Positions 18,313 through 29,339 of a stretch of 64,000 nt of DNA are shown piece by piece. Source of the DNA: Sacculina carcini (lineage: Eukaryota; Arthropoda; Thecostraca; Sacculinidae); assembly GCA_916048095.2 (NCBI GenBank), contig OU696584.1, positions 3,179,317 through 3,243,316 of the forward strand, given 5' to 3'. Positions within the stretch are counted from its first letter, which is position 1. Every line of letters begins with the position of its first letter. The notes beneath the pieces were generated by a model. The model was not told the origin of the DNA, did not search any database, and worked only from the letters and a program-made list of their open reading frames with translations. The position numbers and the translations under genes are program-made.

Positions 18313-20720
18313 CAACGCCACCTAGATACAGGCCCTTCCACGAAAGTATGACGTCATCGTCACGTCACACTGTGCGGACAAGTTTTTCAACTGTCAGCAT
18401 GGCAGTTGCATGGTAGCGAGCGCACGTGGTTAGTGCTCTCGTGTGTTTAGCGTTTTATCGCGTGCTATTCTTGGCGATAATTGACGTGTATAGTGATTTT
18501 CACTTCAGTGTGGTTTAGAGTGAAGTGCGAATTTGTCAGATTTCATGTCAAGTGTGATTAGCTCAGCCATTTTGTGATCCTCCCTCGGATGATTCTGCAT
18601 GTCACCATCCTGGACATTTTGCTGCGGTCAGAGGTTTGGTTTCGTTCATAGGTTGATTAAAATATGTACATCTGCTCGTTTCTCATGAGGTTTTTGCTTC
18701 GTTAACATGTCTTATCAACGTAGATATATATTTGCGTACCACAATAGTTATAAATCAACAGAGGTGGGCACTGTTTAGCTGTGTAACTGCTAGTGTTTCG
18801 CTTTTAGTCGAAATTGATTGTTTAAATTGAGGTTACTGATTTTGAGATATTTATATTATTGGTGTTTTAAACTCATTAGCGACAATATATCACATATCAC
18901 TTCAGCTCTCGGGTAGTGGCTGAGGCGCTGGAATCTTGTGTCAGAGGCTCGCGGTTCGAATTCGGTTCGGCTGCGCTGTAGATTGGTTCATAGCGAGACG
19001 TGTCTTATAATCAAAATACGGTGCGCGCTTAAAACAACAATTAATATTAATCAAAATAGATCATTTCAGCAGTTACTTCAGCTAATATGAAAGGTTTATT
19101 TCATCGCAGAGCTATTGATGTTTTCTTGTTTGTGTTCATTATATGTCATTAGGAAATTCCTGGAGCTAGTTCCAAGGTGCAAAAGGAATTACGACTGATA
19201 GTCTAAAATCAGCATGTTCTCATTCCCAGAAAAGCAAGAACTACTATAAAGCGTGACATATAAATATCCAAACACATCGGATCACCTTCAATCATATCAA
19301 CACCATAGAGATTGTGTGAATCACGCTTAAATCAGGTATTACTTCAAATTGTTTGTGCTTTATGGAGAATAGACACAAAATCCAATGTAGTCATGTTCGA
19401 ATTTATTGATCATTGTACGGTTTGTCGCTCAAGGCTGTTCGTCCGTCGAGTATTGAAGGACAACATATTAAACCTGTGCTGAATGTTGGGAATGATTTCG
19501 CGTTGTTGGTTCTAAGACCATTGGGTGCTACAAATAATCATGATTTATCTTAAGATACTGCTCATTTTATTTAAATAATATTGCGTTGGTGGACTATTCG
19601 TAATGTAATGACACCGTATAATAATCCAGGTTAAGAAATGTTAATTCGATGACTGATTCAGCTATGGATGACAGGTCTTTGTTTTTATAGCATTTCATGA
19701 GATGGTTGGATGGATGGATGTCAGACGAGAATATGATCGGATTGACTAGAGACGTTTTGGCTGTGTATCACAGAACATATGCGCTCTGTGAGATAACGAA
19801 GTATTGTGAGAAGGATTTGTGATTGCACATTATCAAATCGAATAATATTTATTTATATTGATGTCATCAGGCAATATTGATTTAATCGGTCATGCACTAT
19901 TGACTTGAAACATTTAACGTGTTCTGCGGAATATTTTCGTGATATTTCAAAGATATTGCTGAACGTCTCATCTTTCGTATATGTGACGCTGGTATTTCAT
20001 ATTCCCATCATCCAGTGATCGTATATATTGCGGGTTATTGTTGTATTTTCTCTAAAACAGGATTGTCATTCATGTAAAACATTTTGGCTGCGCGAAGTGA
20101 AACCATGTCATCCGAAAAATTTTCGTATTCGAGAGAAATTGGTCGCCGAAGATTGGCGTATTATTTTCATGTTGATAATATTGTTTTGCTTTGATTTTAA
20201 CTGTGCAGAAGTATATTAAGTATGATAAATTGTGTATTATTGGAAACCAGCGCGATGATAGGTTTCATGCACTAGAAAAACTGAGTGATTGCGGTGTTAT
20301 GCTTGTTTACTTGTACTGTTCTCAACATCGTAATTTAAAATTTGTTGCAGAAAAATTGTGTGCACCGCTGTAAATGTCCTTCTGAACAATAATTGTTGTG
20401 ACAAATTCATTTATGATTAATCAGAAACAATGGAAGCGAAAACGTTCCGCATTGTATCGTGTATGGGCGTTGCATGTTTGTTTTTTTTAATGTTTTATGC
20501 CTGTGTGTGATTATAATATATTAAGTTATTCTATTTGCAATTGTATTTGAAGCTTCTTATGTTGGTAACATGATTTTCAAACTTAATTGAGCCGGAATGC
20601 AAGTCAAACACCCGCACTAAGCGCAATTTCTAATAACAACGCATATCGCCCGTACGAGTGAAGCGACCGCAATCGATGACGTCATACTTTCGTGAAAGGG
20701 CCTGTATCTAGGTGGCGTTG
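18313..20720. mobile_element. 2.4 kb DNA transposon with 47-bp TIRs, unclassified
   Basis: Begins CAACGCCACCTAGATACAGG and ends with its reverse complement. The inverted repeats agree at 46 of about 47 positions and contain the palindrome TGACGTCA (18349 and 20677). The 7-bp ATTGAGC is duplicated at 18306-18312 and 20721-20727, and the uninterrupted LTR copy at 24430 shows the empty site. No long open frame exists inside, so it is non-autonomous or decayed. A 7-8 bp duplication recalls hAT or P-like elements, but the TIR start does not clearly fit either. Confidence 0.85.
18903..18975 (+). repeat. tRNA-like segment (SINE head or pseudo-tRNA)
   Basis: TAGTGGCTGAGGCGCTGG resembles an A box, and about 35 bp later GGTTCGAATTC is a canonical B box. 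The segment lies within the DNA transposon. The acceptor stem does not pair well, so this is not a working tRNA gene. Confidence 0.45.
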
Positions 20721-21476
20721 ATTGAGCCGACGACCTGTGGTCGTGGGTATATATACCTGTGTTGTACTAACAATAAGGGGGTGATACTAGAGACTGGAGA
20801 CGCTAGAGATACTAGGTTCACTAACGATAGGGCAGTCAAGATGTGACACTAACAACAGAGGACCACTCACCCAGGCAGGCAGTTATCAAGTCGTCATTAG
20901 AGCATTAGGTTCAGGACTTTATCAAGTTTTATGAGTAGATTTGACTTGTTTCTAAATACACAATTAAAATACGACTGGGTGACTATTACTTGTTATCGCG
21001 GACCACAACATCAAGAGGAACTATCAAGACTTCACGATCAGCCGAACGACGAAGATCAACATCACAACATATTATTATCATCACTGTTACATTTGGTGCC
21101 GTGACCCGGATAGCTACTGATTGAAGCCATGACAACCCGTACGACTACAAATTGCTGCAGTGACCAGACAACTACAGAATTATTGCTGAATAGCATCATC
21201 GTGTCGAATGTTCGGTCGATCACACCGGTGGCTCAATGAACTGTGAGGTGAGTTTTATCTCAATTTTCCTTAAGCCTTGTCAGCATCCAGAGCCTTACTC
21301 AGAATAAAATTAGGAAATATAAAAAATATATATGGAGAAAGTATGTATTTTAACCATAGGTATTATAGTTAATGATACAACCGCAGCAAAGAAAATTCCG
21401 TAAAAAAAACAAGTATGAAAAAATTAACGAAAACCAATATTGAATAAGGTCAGTATGTGTTTCAGAAAGCAAAACC

Positions 21477-21780
21477 CAGAACTAATTTTGCTGCTAATGT
21501 TAAAAAATCAAATATGTTATGTAAATATAGGCGGACCTCCAATCAATATTTTAGTAGATGCTGGGTGTGATGTATGAATAATATCGAAATATTGCGTGAA
21601 GAAGCTAAGTTGCATGTCTTGTAGGATGCGTTTGACTAGTATAAAGGGGACAAGACTAAACAATATTGCACTTAATAAATGATCGGTGTCTTTTGTGAAT
21701 TTTGACACTAAATATTCTATTAGAGGACACGAAATTAAAGGACAGTTGGGTATTAGGCTGGGATATGTTTAATTATTTGT
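21477..21780 (+). pseudogene. Retroviral-type aspartic protease remnant
   Basis: The plus frame reads YVNIGGPPINILVDAGCDV, stop, then IISKYCVKKLS and LTSIKGTRLNNIAL. Further on, SWVLGWDMFNYLYNY matches the (I/V)LGxDF strand near the end of retropepsins. The active-site DTG has become DAG, and two stops interrupt the frame. It is the only coding trace recognised in the LTR element, and shows that the element once had a gag-pol region. Confidence 0.5.
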
Positions 21781-24098
21781 ATAATTATTATGTTGTACAA
21801 TTGGACTTTGATATTTTAATTTAAATGTCAAACCATGTACTATATACGACTGAGAAATGTGAGAACACAATCACTGACAAATACTTTTTTTATCAGGACG
21901 AGATGTTAAAATATTTGAAATGAAATGTAAAACTATCTGTCAAAAGTGACAGATATTTAAGAACATACGTTTAAAGTATGTTTAGCAACGCATATAAGAT
22001 GCATTGGAACGTCAGGGCACGATACGCCGCAGATGACTAACTAACTAAATGACTGATGAATATATGACTAAATGACTAGATTAAATAGATGTTGGTGTAG
22101 ACACTGTGTATCTCATACCAGAAAATGAGAGTGTAAGGTGTTATATAATACGAGACGGATATCGAGGAAAGTTCCATACTGATGGATGACTGATGACTGA
22201 TGCTGACTGATGGATGACTGATGACTGATACTGACTGATGGACTTCACTGATGGATATATGAATGCGATAAATATTGAGAAACAAGATAATGTACGAGGC
22301 ACAAATGGTGTCAAGAGAAGAGGCTTGTGTCAACCGTGTAACTGTTAAAATACATAAGACATTTAGTTGAAAGCATTTAACATGCTACTTAATAAACAAG
22401 CGGAGTTATTGAAGCAATTACTTTGTTGACTAAGTCGGTTAGTTGAAACTGGAAGCATACACAGAAGTATGCTACGACATCAATTAACAACCAATAAAGT
22501 AGATTGTAATTATCATGGAGAATATACGCAGAAGTATGTGTGCACTCAAAGTTACAAAAGACGAAACATTACTCTGTAAGTGTGTAAAACATATTCTTAA
22601 AACTATATAAATATATGGCAATTTAACAATAATAAAGTGAAATTGGGCTTAATCAAAATATATAAATACAATAATATTTCATAATGATTAAAAGTAAAAC
22701 GGCTCTGGATATTGCTCCTATTAATTGTTTCCTATTAATTGTCTATTTATATCTCATGGATGTAGCCTCTGTTTTCCTACCTTGTTGTAAATTAGTTTCG
22801 TATTTCCAAGTGAACATTGCATGCGTTTTTCATTCAATTCCCTGTCTCAATCCTGCTACCACACCGACACAGAACAATGAGTCACTGGCGATAATTGTCC
22901 GTTTTTCGGTCTGAAGAGGCGAGATTGAGTCAACAGTTTGCTGGAACCCTTGATCAACCGTGTGCTGAACTTACAGTCTACTAACAACGACAACGAAAAC
23001 AATTAGCGGACTGAGATAAGTCAATGCCGAAATCATCATCAACACGAGCCGAGACAACACCAGCGGTTCACCGAGCAACCTGAAAAACAACTGCGATAAA
23101 GATGGGGACGAGTAATCATGGAAGACGGTCGGATATATATCTACGACATTCGCAACGAAGTGCTGCAGGTGTTTGAACACAACGACGACAGCAGCTGGAT
23201 GACTTGTGAAGCAGCGCGTGGACTACGAGTCGACACAGTATACCCCGCCGGTGTACGACCTCTGCCTGATGTGGTTCAAGATCAACACCGCCTGCTTGGA
23301 TCGAGCCGTGGACGCGTTCGTGGTCGGCGACAAATGGTTTTATTAACACGATATATCACCCATTTTATATGTATAATGTGCTGAGCTAGTTAGAATTAAT
23401 AGTGTAAATTTTATAGCCAGGTGTCCGTAACCTTATGTCCATAACCGTGTGTTAATTACAACTAAGTTAGTTTCTCATGTAGATTTGTGAGATATAGATT
23501 CTTGTTGTTCTAGATTATAAGTTACTGTGTTAGTTGCGATTAATTTATGCGAGAGACATAGACATGCGCTAATCTAGAATTTTGTTTCATTGTATAACTG
23601 TGTTTAAGTACTTTGATATACACACTTGAATATTTAGTTGAAAGGGGTTGTAATGACTAGTGAGGATTCTAGCTAATAATTTGTAGCGAAAATGTAAAGA
23701 TAACTGGTCTGAATAATTTTAAAACATCACTCGTAAAGCTGTCGAGTATTTTGGGCTAATACTGAAAGCTGGAGCTGTCAGTTATTAATGCGGCAGGGAT
23801 ACCACAAAAATATTGGGATGAGGCAAACATCGAAAAAGGACAGTTAATGTGCCAGAATGCACCAGTAATTGGCTGGTGACACAGGACGTTCCTGTGTTTT
23901 ATGTGTGTATGGTGAGAAATGGCGCTGTATAATCACTGATCAGAATTATGCCTCAGTCCTACCCTGATGTGGAAACTCGGCAAATAATGACTGGCAGTTT
24001 GCTATAATTGCAACTATCACGATTAGTAGAGCCGTTGGCTTTGATGGCCGTGATTGTGTCTAGTGTTCACATTCGTTTAAGAGACCTCGCAGCTGTGA
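21781..24098. other. Decayed interior of the LTR element
   Basis: No recognisable gene. A short frame at 23210-23345 (ending FVVGDKWFY) is open for 45 codons to a TAA, but no family was recognised. Confidence 0.45.
22178..22260. repeat. GACTGATG-type short tandem repeat
   Basis: Imperfect GACTGATGGAT/GACTGATGCT units inside the LTR element. Confidence 0.6.
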
Positions 24099-24794
24099 TA
24101 TAACAAAGTTATAATCAGACCAGTTTTCTATCTGTCAGTTTACTCAGTTTTCTTTCTCTTTCTTTCTCAGTTTACGTTCGCGTTCTTTCGCGGCTTGCTT
24201 GTGCAGCTGTCGTTAGGCTAATTTATGTGTTAGAGCGACGCCCGTAGTACACTGCGCCTGATATGCTTGGCAACGTGTGACCGCTGATTTATTATCTTTC
24301 TTGTGTCTGACTTGGCTGAGCATCTCGAGGCAACACGCCTGTGTAGTGTCAGATCGTGTTTAGAAATAGCTCGCAACTAGGTTGGCAGCCGAACTGTTTG
24401 CCCGGTGAGATTCAGTGTGGCACATTGAGCCGACGACCTGTGGTCGTGGGTATATATACCTGTGTTGTACTAACAATAAGGGGGTGATACTAGAGACTGG
24501 AGACGCTAGAGATACTAGGTTCACTAACGATAGGGCAGTCAAGATGTGACACTAACAACAGAGGACCACTCACCCAGGCAGGCAGTTATCAAGTCGTCAT
24601 TAGAGCATTAGGTTCAGGACTTTATCAAGTTTTATGAGTAGATTTGACTTGTTTCTAAATACACAATTAAAATACGACTGGGTGACTATTACTTGTTATC
24701 GCGGACCACAACATCAAGAGGAACTATCAAGACTTCACGATCAGCCGAACGACGAAGATCAACATCACAACATATTATTATCATCATTGTTACA
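24099..24794 (+). repeat. 3' LTR, intact
   Basis: 696 bp, TATAAC...TGTTACA, about 99.6% identical by eye to the reassembled 5' LTR. TATATATA at 24451-24458. Confidence 0.9.
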
Positions 24795-24832
24795 ATCATT
24801 GAAGACCTGCAGCAAGGTGGACAGCACAGCGA

Positions 24833-25487
24833 TCACAAGGCTGTTCTCAGCTCAGATGCAGAAAAATCGCTGTTGATCGGCAGCTGACAGCTGGTGGAGA
24901 AATCCACGAGTGATCGCTCGCACTGCTGTTTGATCGCCGCAAAATCAGGGTCGTCTACGTTTGCACGACAGCGCTCCGCTAAATATCGGCCAAATTCGTC
25001 AGCAACATGCTCCGGATATATCACGTCTACGCCACTGATCTTCAGAGAAGGCAGATGAGTGGGACGGTACTTCCCAGAGATGCGCTTTATACGGTCCCAT
25101 ATGGTGGATATAGGACAATGCCGATTAATGCTGGACACATAGGACACCCACGAGGCCCGCTTCGCATCGCGAAAGGTCCATCGAGCTTGTGCGCGAGCGT
25201 GGCGAAAGCAAAGCATGTTTGCCACCGTGCTGTTGCGCCGGAAGCGACCCCAGCAACGACGTCGCTCTCGCAACGCCGCAGAACACGTCTGTCCACCAAG
25301 GAACAGGACGCCGCCGGGGACGCGATGCCGTACGCGGAATGCTCTGTTTGGCACAGGTGACAATGGCCTCAGTAAAATCTTCGACGCTGGGTCGAAGTGT
25401 GGGGTTGCCCATGGCTTCCAGTGTCAAGCAATCATAGCGGACCCAATCAGCTCGTTTGAAATTACATCTCGGTGGTCGTGTTTCCAA
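24833..25487 (-). pseudogene. I/R1-type LINE: region between endonuclease and RT
   Basis: Two overlapping frames cover this part: CNFKRADWVRYDCLTLEAM and RPVPWWTDVFCGVARATS (25487-25250), then ARWTFRDAKRASWVSYVSS, TIWDRIKRISGK and DEFGRYLAERC (25200-24930). These are the typical linker between endonuclease and RT (PWW..EC, RR..K..W..F). A frameshift near 25300 and a deletion before the RT start make it non-functional. Confidence 0.65.
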
Positions 25488-25664
25488 CCTAGGTACCTCA
25501 TTGAGACAGATCCATATAGGGAAGTGATCACTCCCATACTGTTCTCAACGGTCCAGCTCGTGGATGCCTGCAGACTGGGACTGCACAGACTGAGGTCCAG
25601 AGCGGACATGCTTCCCGATGGCATGGTGCAATGCGTATATGTGCCTGTGTTTAAAATACCCTGT

Positions 25665-26085
25665 CTAAAATACTATGTCTAAAACAGTTAAAATATCCTC
25701 CATAATAAAACCACGGCTACAATATGCATCACAACCCCAAAAAGGGCTGTGAGCATTAAAATCGCCTAACACGTAAAAAGGGGGTGGAAGTGAACTGATT
25801 AAAAACTCGACATCCGCCCTTGGGAACGGGCGACCAGGCGGCAGGTACAATGAGCACACACTCACCTCCCTACCACCGAGCCAGCACCGAACCGCAACCA
25901 CCTGCAAATCTGACTGAATATGCATGCGGCGACAGGGTACACTGGTGCGAAGAGCCAGCATAACCCCGCCATGGGCTATAGTCGAGCTGGGATTATCATA
26001 TCTAAAAACATTAAAATCATGAATACTAAAATACGAAGAAGTTAAAAGCTTAGTCTCCTGTATTGCTAAAATCGATGGTTGGAAG
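25665..26085 (-). pseudogene. I/R1-type LINE: endonuclease domain fragment
   Basis: Reads QETKLLTSSYFSIHDFNVF, AHGGVMLALRTSVPCR, VCSLYLPPGRPF and FYVLGDFNAHSPFWGCD, the catalytic QET and GDFNAHxxxWG motifs of apurinic-type LINE endonucleases. A stop at 25665 precedes the rest of the domain in another frame (GVITSLYGSVSMRYLGWK). The 5' end of the element is missing. Confidence 0.75.
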
Positions 26086-26344
26086 GTCTGATTTGAAAGG
26101 TCTGATGGAGAAAGGTCAAATTTGTAATTATTGTTTTAATTATTGACGATGTTTTTCCCTCAACACTACTCAAATTCACACCCGTCCTTCGTGTGTAGTA
26201 ATTCAGACGTGTAACACTATCAAAACAATGAAACATCTCTATAATTCCAGATTAATGCTTCCTCTAAAACAGCATATGCATATACTATGCGTACAGTATA
26301 TGCAATCAGTATATATATATATATAATATACTATCAAATATAAA
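26086..26344. other. Intron 2, AT-rich, with a dispersed repeat
   Basis: 26212-26290 matches 62729-62830 (ACACTATC, CTCTATAATTCCAG, AACAGCA blocks), a short dispersed repeat. (TA)n at 26310-26330. No gene. Confidence 0.5.
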
Positions 26345-26411
26345 CTTTGTTACACCCCGATTCGTTTATATTTGACCCCGACGCGTTAGTATAACACCCC
26401 AACCCGCTGAC
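26345..26411. repeat. GCTGACCTTTGACC repeat units at the DGKE exon 2 donor
   Basis: Two to three units like those at 15290-15680 run up to the splice donor. The last unit, AACCCGCTGACCTTTGACCC (26401-26420), spans the exon border. Confidence 0.6.
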
Positions 26412-26583
26412 CTTTGACCCAATGATGTCGCAGAGTGGCGTCCGCTGGACAACTGATCAGCTTGCACGGCATGTGGCTTTCGGCTGCACGTTTACAGCCG
26501 ACACAGCAACATACGCCGCACCACTCGCAGAACGCGCCGTGTGACGTCATCAACAGCGTACCGCACATGTTACAATAGCTCGG
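26412..26583 (-). CDS. DGKE: DGKE exon 2: first C1 zinc domain
   Basis: Acceptor CATCACAG, donor GTCAGC. The exon reads PSYCNMCGTLLMTSHGAFC then EWCGVCCCVGCKRAAESHM and ends ATLRHHWVK plus one base. It continues FSQ of exon 1 without gap, as in the FSQPTYC segment of the epsilon isoform, and leads into GNLPLG of exon 3. Cys spacing fits the atypical first C1 domain. HHWVKG is the linker to the second. Entry phase 0, exit phase 1. A TGACGTCA octamer lies in the coding sequence at 26542. Confidence 0.87.
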
Positions 26584-26676
26584 CTGTGATGCGACGCGCA
26601 TACGCGCGCACACACACACACACATACACACACACGCGCACATATACATACACTAGCACAAAAACACTCACTTACC

Positions 26677-26920
26677 TGAATGCACAATGTCACGCTGTGG
26701 CAAATATATTGAAGAAAATCAGGAAAAGACGGAACAACGCGATCACACTTCAAACACAGACCCAAATTCCAATTTCCCCCTCACTCTCCCATACAGGCTC
26801 ACACAAATTCAAAATCCTTGTTTAATCGTTACATTCAGGACAGTCTAAATTACACAACATTTAAATCAATAACTCTCGTGATCAACATCACAACAGCACT
26901 TCGCAATAATTACAATAACA
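26677..26920 (-). repeat. Gypsy-1 3' LTR (244 bp)
   Basis: On the minus strand it starts TGTTATTGTAATTATTGCG directly after the polypurine tract CTGGGGGAG and ends GTGCATTCA. No second copy was found, so the 5' LTR is missing. Directly outside its end lies a consensus splice donor, GGTAAGTG (26676-26669), 93 bp from DGKE exon 2. Confidence 0.6.
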
Positions 26921-26955
26921 CTCCCCCAGATACCATACCGGATGTTATCTTATAT

Positions 26956-27770
26956 TTAATCGCAACCGTATCGTTGAGGTCTTCTCATACGTTCAGACCT
27001 TCTCAATGGTTGTAGAGCATCATGATTGTACCTTTCACGTTTAACGACAATTCTCAGATCATCTTCTTCGGCTGTTTTACGAAAATTGTCTTCATATGAT
27101 ATCCTCGATCGCAGATCACGAATGTACCTAGGCATACCAATCACTTCAACAGCATTTTCCGACATAATCTTGGTGACCATTCCTTTCTGGTATCACTCAT
27201 GACAACGCACACCAGGCGGTCGCACCCACACACTATCACCAACTTCATAAAACGACATATCTTCTCTATCAGCTGGGGCTACGTCACGCCGATCTACACC
27301 TCTAATCCTTATCTCGTAGTTATATAACCGTTCATCCGGTGAGGATGTCGAATCTGCCGGTTCCATGGGTGTAACTTTGTATATGTAGGCAGCCTCTGGA
27401 ATGGAACAACCCTTCCTGGCTGCTACCGTTTTCACAGTACGATGACATCGTTCAGTGATCCCGTTGCCCGAAGGCCGGCATGCGCATCTGAAGTGCAAAT
27501 GTTCGATTCAGAAGCAAACGACCGGAACTCCGGAAAGCTGTATCATTATCTAATAACAATTGTTCCGGTGTGTCACGCTAAAAAAATAGCGTCCAATTGT
27601 TGCCACACACGTCGAGTCTTGCCGCCTCAAGTACCGCCATATGTTGTATCTCGAAGGACCGTGATCATTCACCGTCAAAAAATGTTGTTCTCCATAGATT
27701 GTTATATCAACTCCCAGTCGCTGCCACGTTTTCTCCACGCTAAGTTTACCTGCCCTCCACTTCACCGGTG
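26956..27770 (-). pseudogene. Gypsy-1 integrase
   Basis: Core block WQRLGVDITIYGEQHFLTV and HGPSRYNIWRYLRR carries the first catalytic Asp. CRPSGNGITERCHRTVKTV carries the conserved glutamate region (GNGxxERxHRT). A C-terminal chromo-like block DMSFYEVGDSVWVRPPGVR and tail RRSERMRRPQRYGCD follow. At least three frame changes separate these blocks (27498, 27550 and 27190). The stop at 26956 is followed by the polypurine tract and LTR, confirming orientation. Confidence 0.75.
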
Positions 27771-27814
27771 CAAGATCTATTGATTTGAAGGTCTGACAAT
27801 GGGAGACAACTTAA

Positions 27815-28877
27815 ACCACTTGCCTGCGATTGACGGCCAACTTTGCTCTTCTCACGAAATAGTAAGTACGGCGAACCCCGGGATGACGGGGCTCGTGATG
27901 AATTATTGACACCTCAGACAATACATCATTCCCGGCACAAACAGCTGTAACAGGCAAACGTTTGTAATGGTGCACGTTCGTTGTTATTGTTGCACAGCCA
28001 TGATTGTGGAACTCTGCTCAAAACGTCGGCTCTATTGTCCGCCGAATTTACCAAATGTTTAAACACCGATAAGCCAAATTTTTCCACAATTGATTGGAAC
28101 GTTGAAATCCGTCTGCGAATCAGTAGCTCACCAGACGCTTTGGTTCGGTAAACCGTCGTAGTGGTAAACCGAACATGAAACAGTCATAAGGTGAATCTTT
28201 TTCATCTGCCAGGCATCTGCTAAGGTCACAAATTTAGCGCAGCGTCTACTTCGGACATGTTAATATGGGCCTCCTGGTTGTGACGCAGCCAAGAAGAATC
28301 TTCAATTATATCGCCATCAACCTCAAGAGCGACACCAAGCGCTAACGAACTGGCATCCACCCAGAGAGTAGCTTCATCATTTTTCACTTGTCATTTGCCT
28401 TTGGCTGGATCGTTAATCTTCGATCGCTCATACAGATCATCCACTAACGATCTTACACTAGCGTCTTCAACTTCTTCATCCCATGTAGTGGTGACCACCG
28501 TGGCTCAATGTTTTGTATAGGGACACGCTGGTCGAAGAAAACCACATACCGGGAGGGGACTGGTTACTCTGCCACACCAGGAAAACAATGAGCGCCTAGT
28601 AAGTTTTGTTGGCACATCGGGAATCTGTTGATCTCTTCTCCACATTACTATTCCGTCTCCACTGCCAACGCGTACACCTAAGACTTCGGCACCGTCGTAA
28701 ATGCGCACATTTGGCTTGCAAACCAAACCGTACCTTCGTAAGTGATCCACTACAGTAGTTGGCGACACAATGCTTTCATCCACAAGTATGTCGTCAACAT
28801 ATGGGTCACATGCATGCGTGCGTCAACGTACATCTGTAAATATCGTCTATCATCTTCAACACAGCCGACAAAACAGT
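27815..28877 (-). pseudogene. Gypsy-1 reverse transcriptase C-terminus and RNase H
   Basis: The segment after the 4 kb insertion gives VLSAVLKMIDDIYRC, PYVDDILVDESIV (catalytic YVDD), LVCKPNVRIYDGAEVLGVR, and then an RNase H reading LWVDASSLALGVALEVDGD, SSWLRHNQEAHINMSEVDA. Stops and frameshifts are frequent from 28500 downward. Removing the insertion and one ATTC copy makes the RT frame continuous with 32954 upward (KYTN then TVLSAV). Confidence 0.7.
28505..28877 (-). other. Best-preserved Gypsy-1 RT stretch
   Basis: Within the previous entry, this part holds the catalytic YVDD and the thumb and connection. Its frame is open except for one break near 28815. Confidence 0.5.
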
Positions 28878-29339
28878 ATTCATTACTGTAAGTTGTGTGT
28901 GTGTGTGTGTGTAATAGTAATAGTAATAGTAATGTATTGCCACAACAAGCACAAGAAAAGCAATATTAATTAAGTACAATAGCATAGTCTGTCAAGCCAA
29001 TTATTGGCTTCTCAACAGACAAAGAAAAAAAACGCTATGCAAAAAAACTTAGCAAAAAATCTTCAGACTAATTAAAATTGCGAACTTATAATATAAACAA
29101 ATACAACATGACAACAATACAACAACAAGACATACAACCATCAGGAACACAAGACATGAATCCCTTAACAACAACAATTAAAGACATAGTCACAGATCGC
29201 AGGACACAATCGCACAGTGTGAAATCACGACACCGAGACCAAAGGTCAAGGCTATCAAACAGAACATAAGAACATGTCGACATACAGATAGCATAAACGA
29301 ACACGACTATGAGAGCAATTGTATTTAGCATGAACATAA

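Larger units (their letters stand above)
17981..21091 (+). repeat. 5' LTR, interrupted by the DNA transposon
   Basis: LTR halves 17981-18312 and 20721-21091, the second beginning with the 7-bp duplication ATTGAGC. TATATATA at 20748-20755 is a candidate promoter TATA. Confidence 0.85.
17981..24794 (+). mobile_element. LTR retrotransposon with 696-bp LTRs, coding region decayed
   Basis: TSD ATCAT at 17976-17980 and 24795-24799. The right LTR (24099-24794) is 696 bp. The left LTR is split by a DNA transposon, but its parts (17981-18312 and 20728-21091) also total 696 bp, with about three substitutions between copies. The LTR starts TATAACAAAGTTATA and ends TGTTACA. A primer-binding-like TTGGTGCCGTGACCCGG follows the left LTR at 21092-21110. 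The internal 3 kb has only a protease trace. Near-identical LTRs with a decayed interior suggest a non-autonomous family mobilised in trans. Confidence 0.85.
24795..26085 (-). mobile_element. I/R1-type LINE, 5' half
   Basis: Continues the LINE at 15822-17980 beyond the LTR insertion. It starts inside the endonuclease at about 26085, so the LINE is 5' truncated. Same strand, correct domain order. Confidence 0.7.

Noticed and set aside
18903..18975. A functional tRNA gene.
   Set aside because: A and B boxes are present, but the acceptor stem does not pair. It is better read as a SINE head inside a transposon.
23118..23384. A small gene starting at the ATG 23118.
   Set aside because: Lies in the decayed LTR-element interior. 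No family match, and an overlapping frame (ending DKWFY) is equally open.
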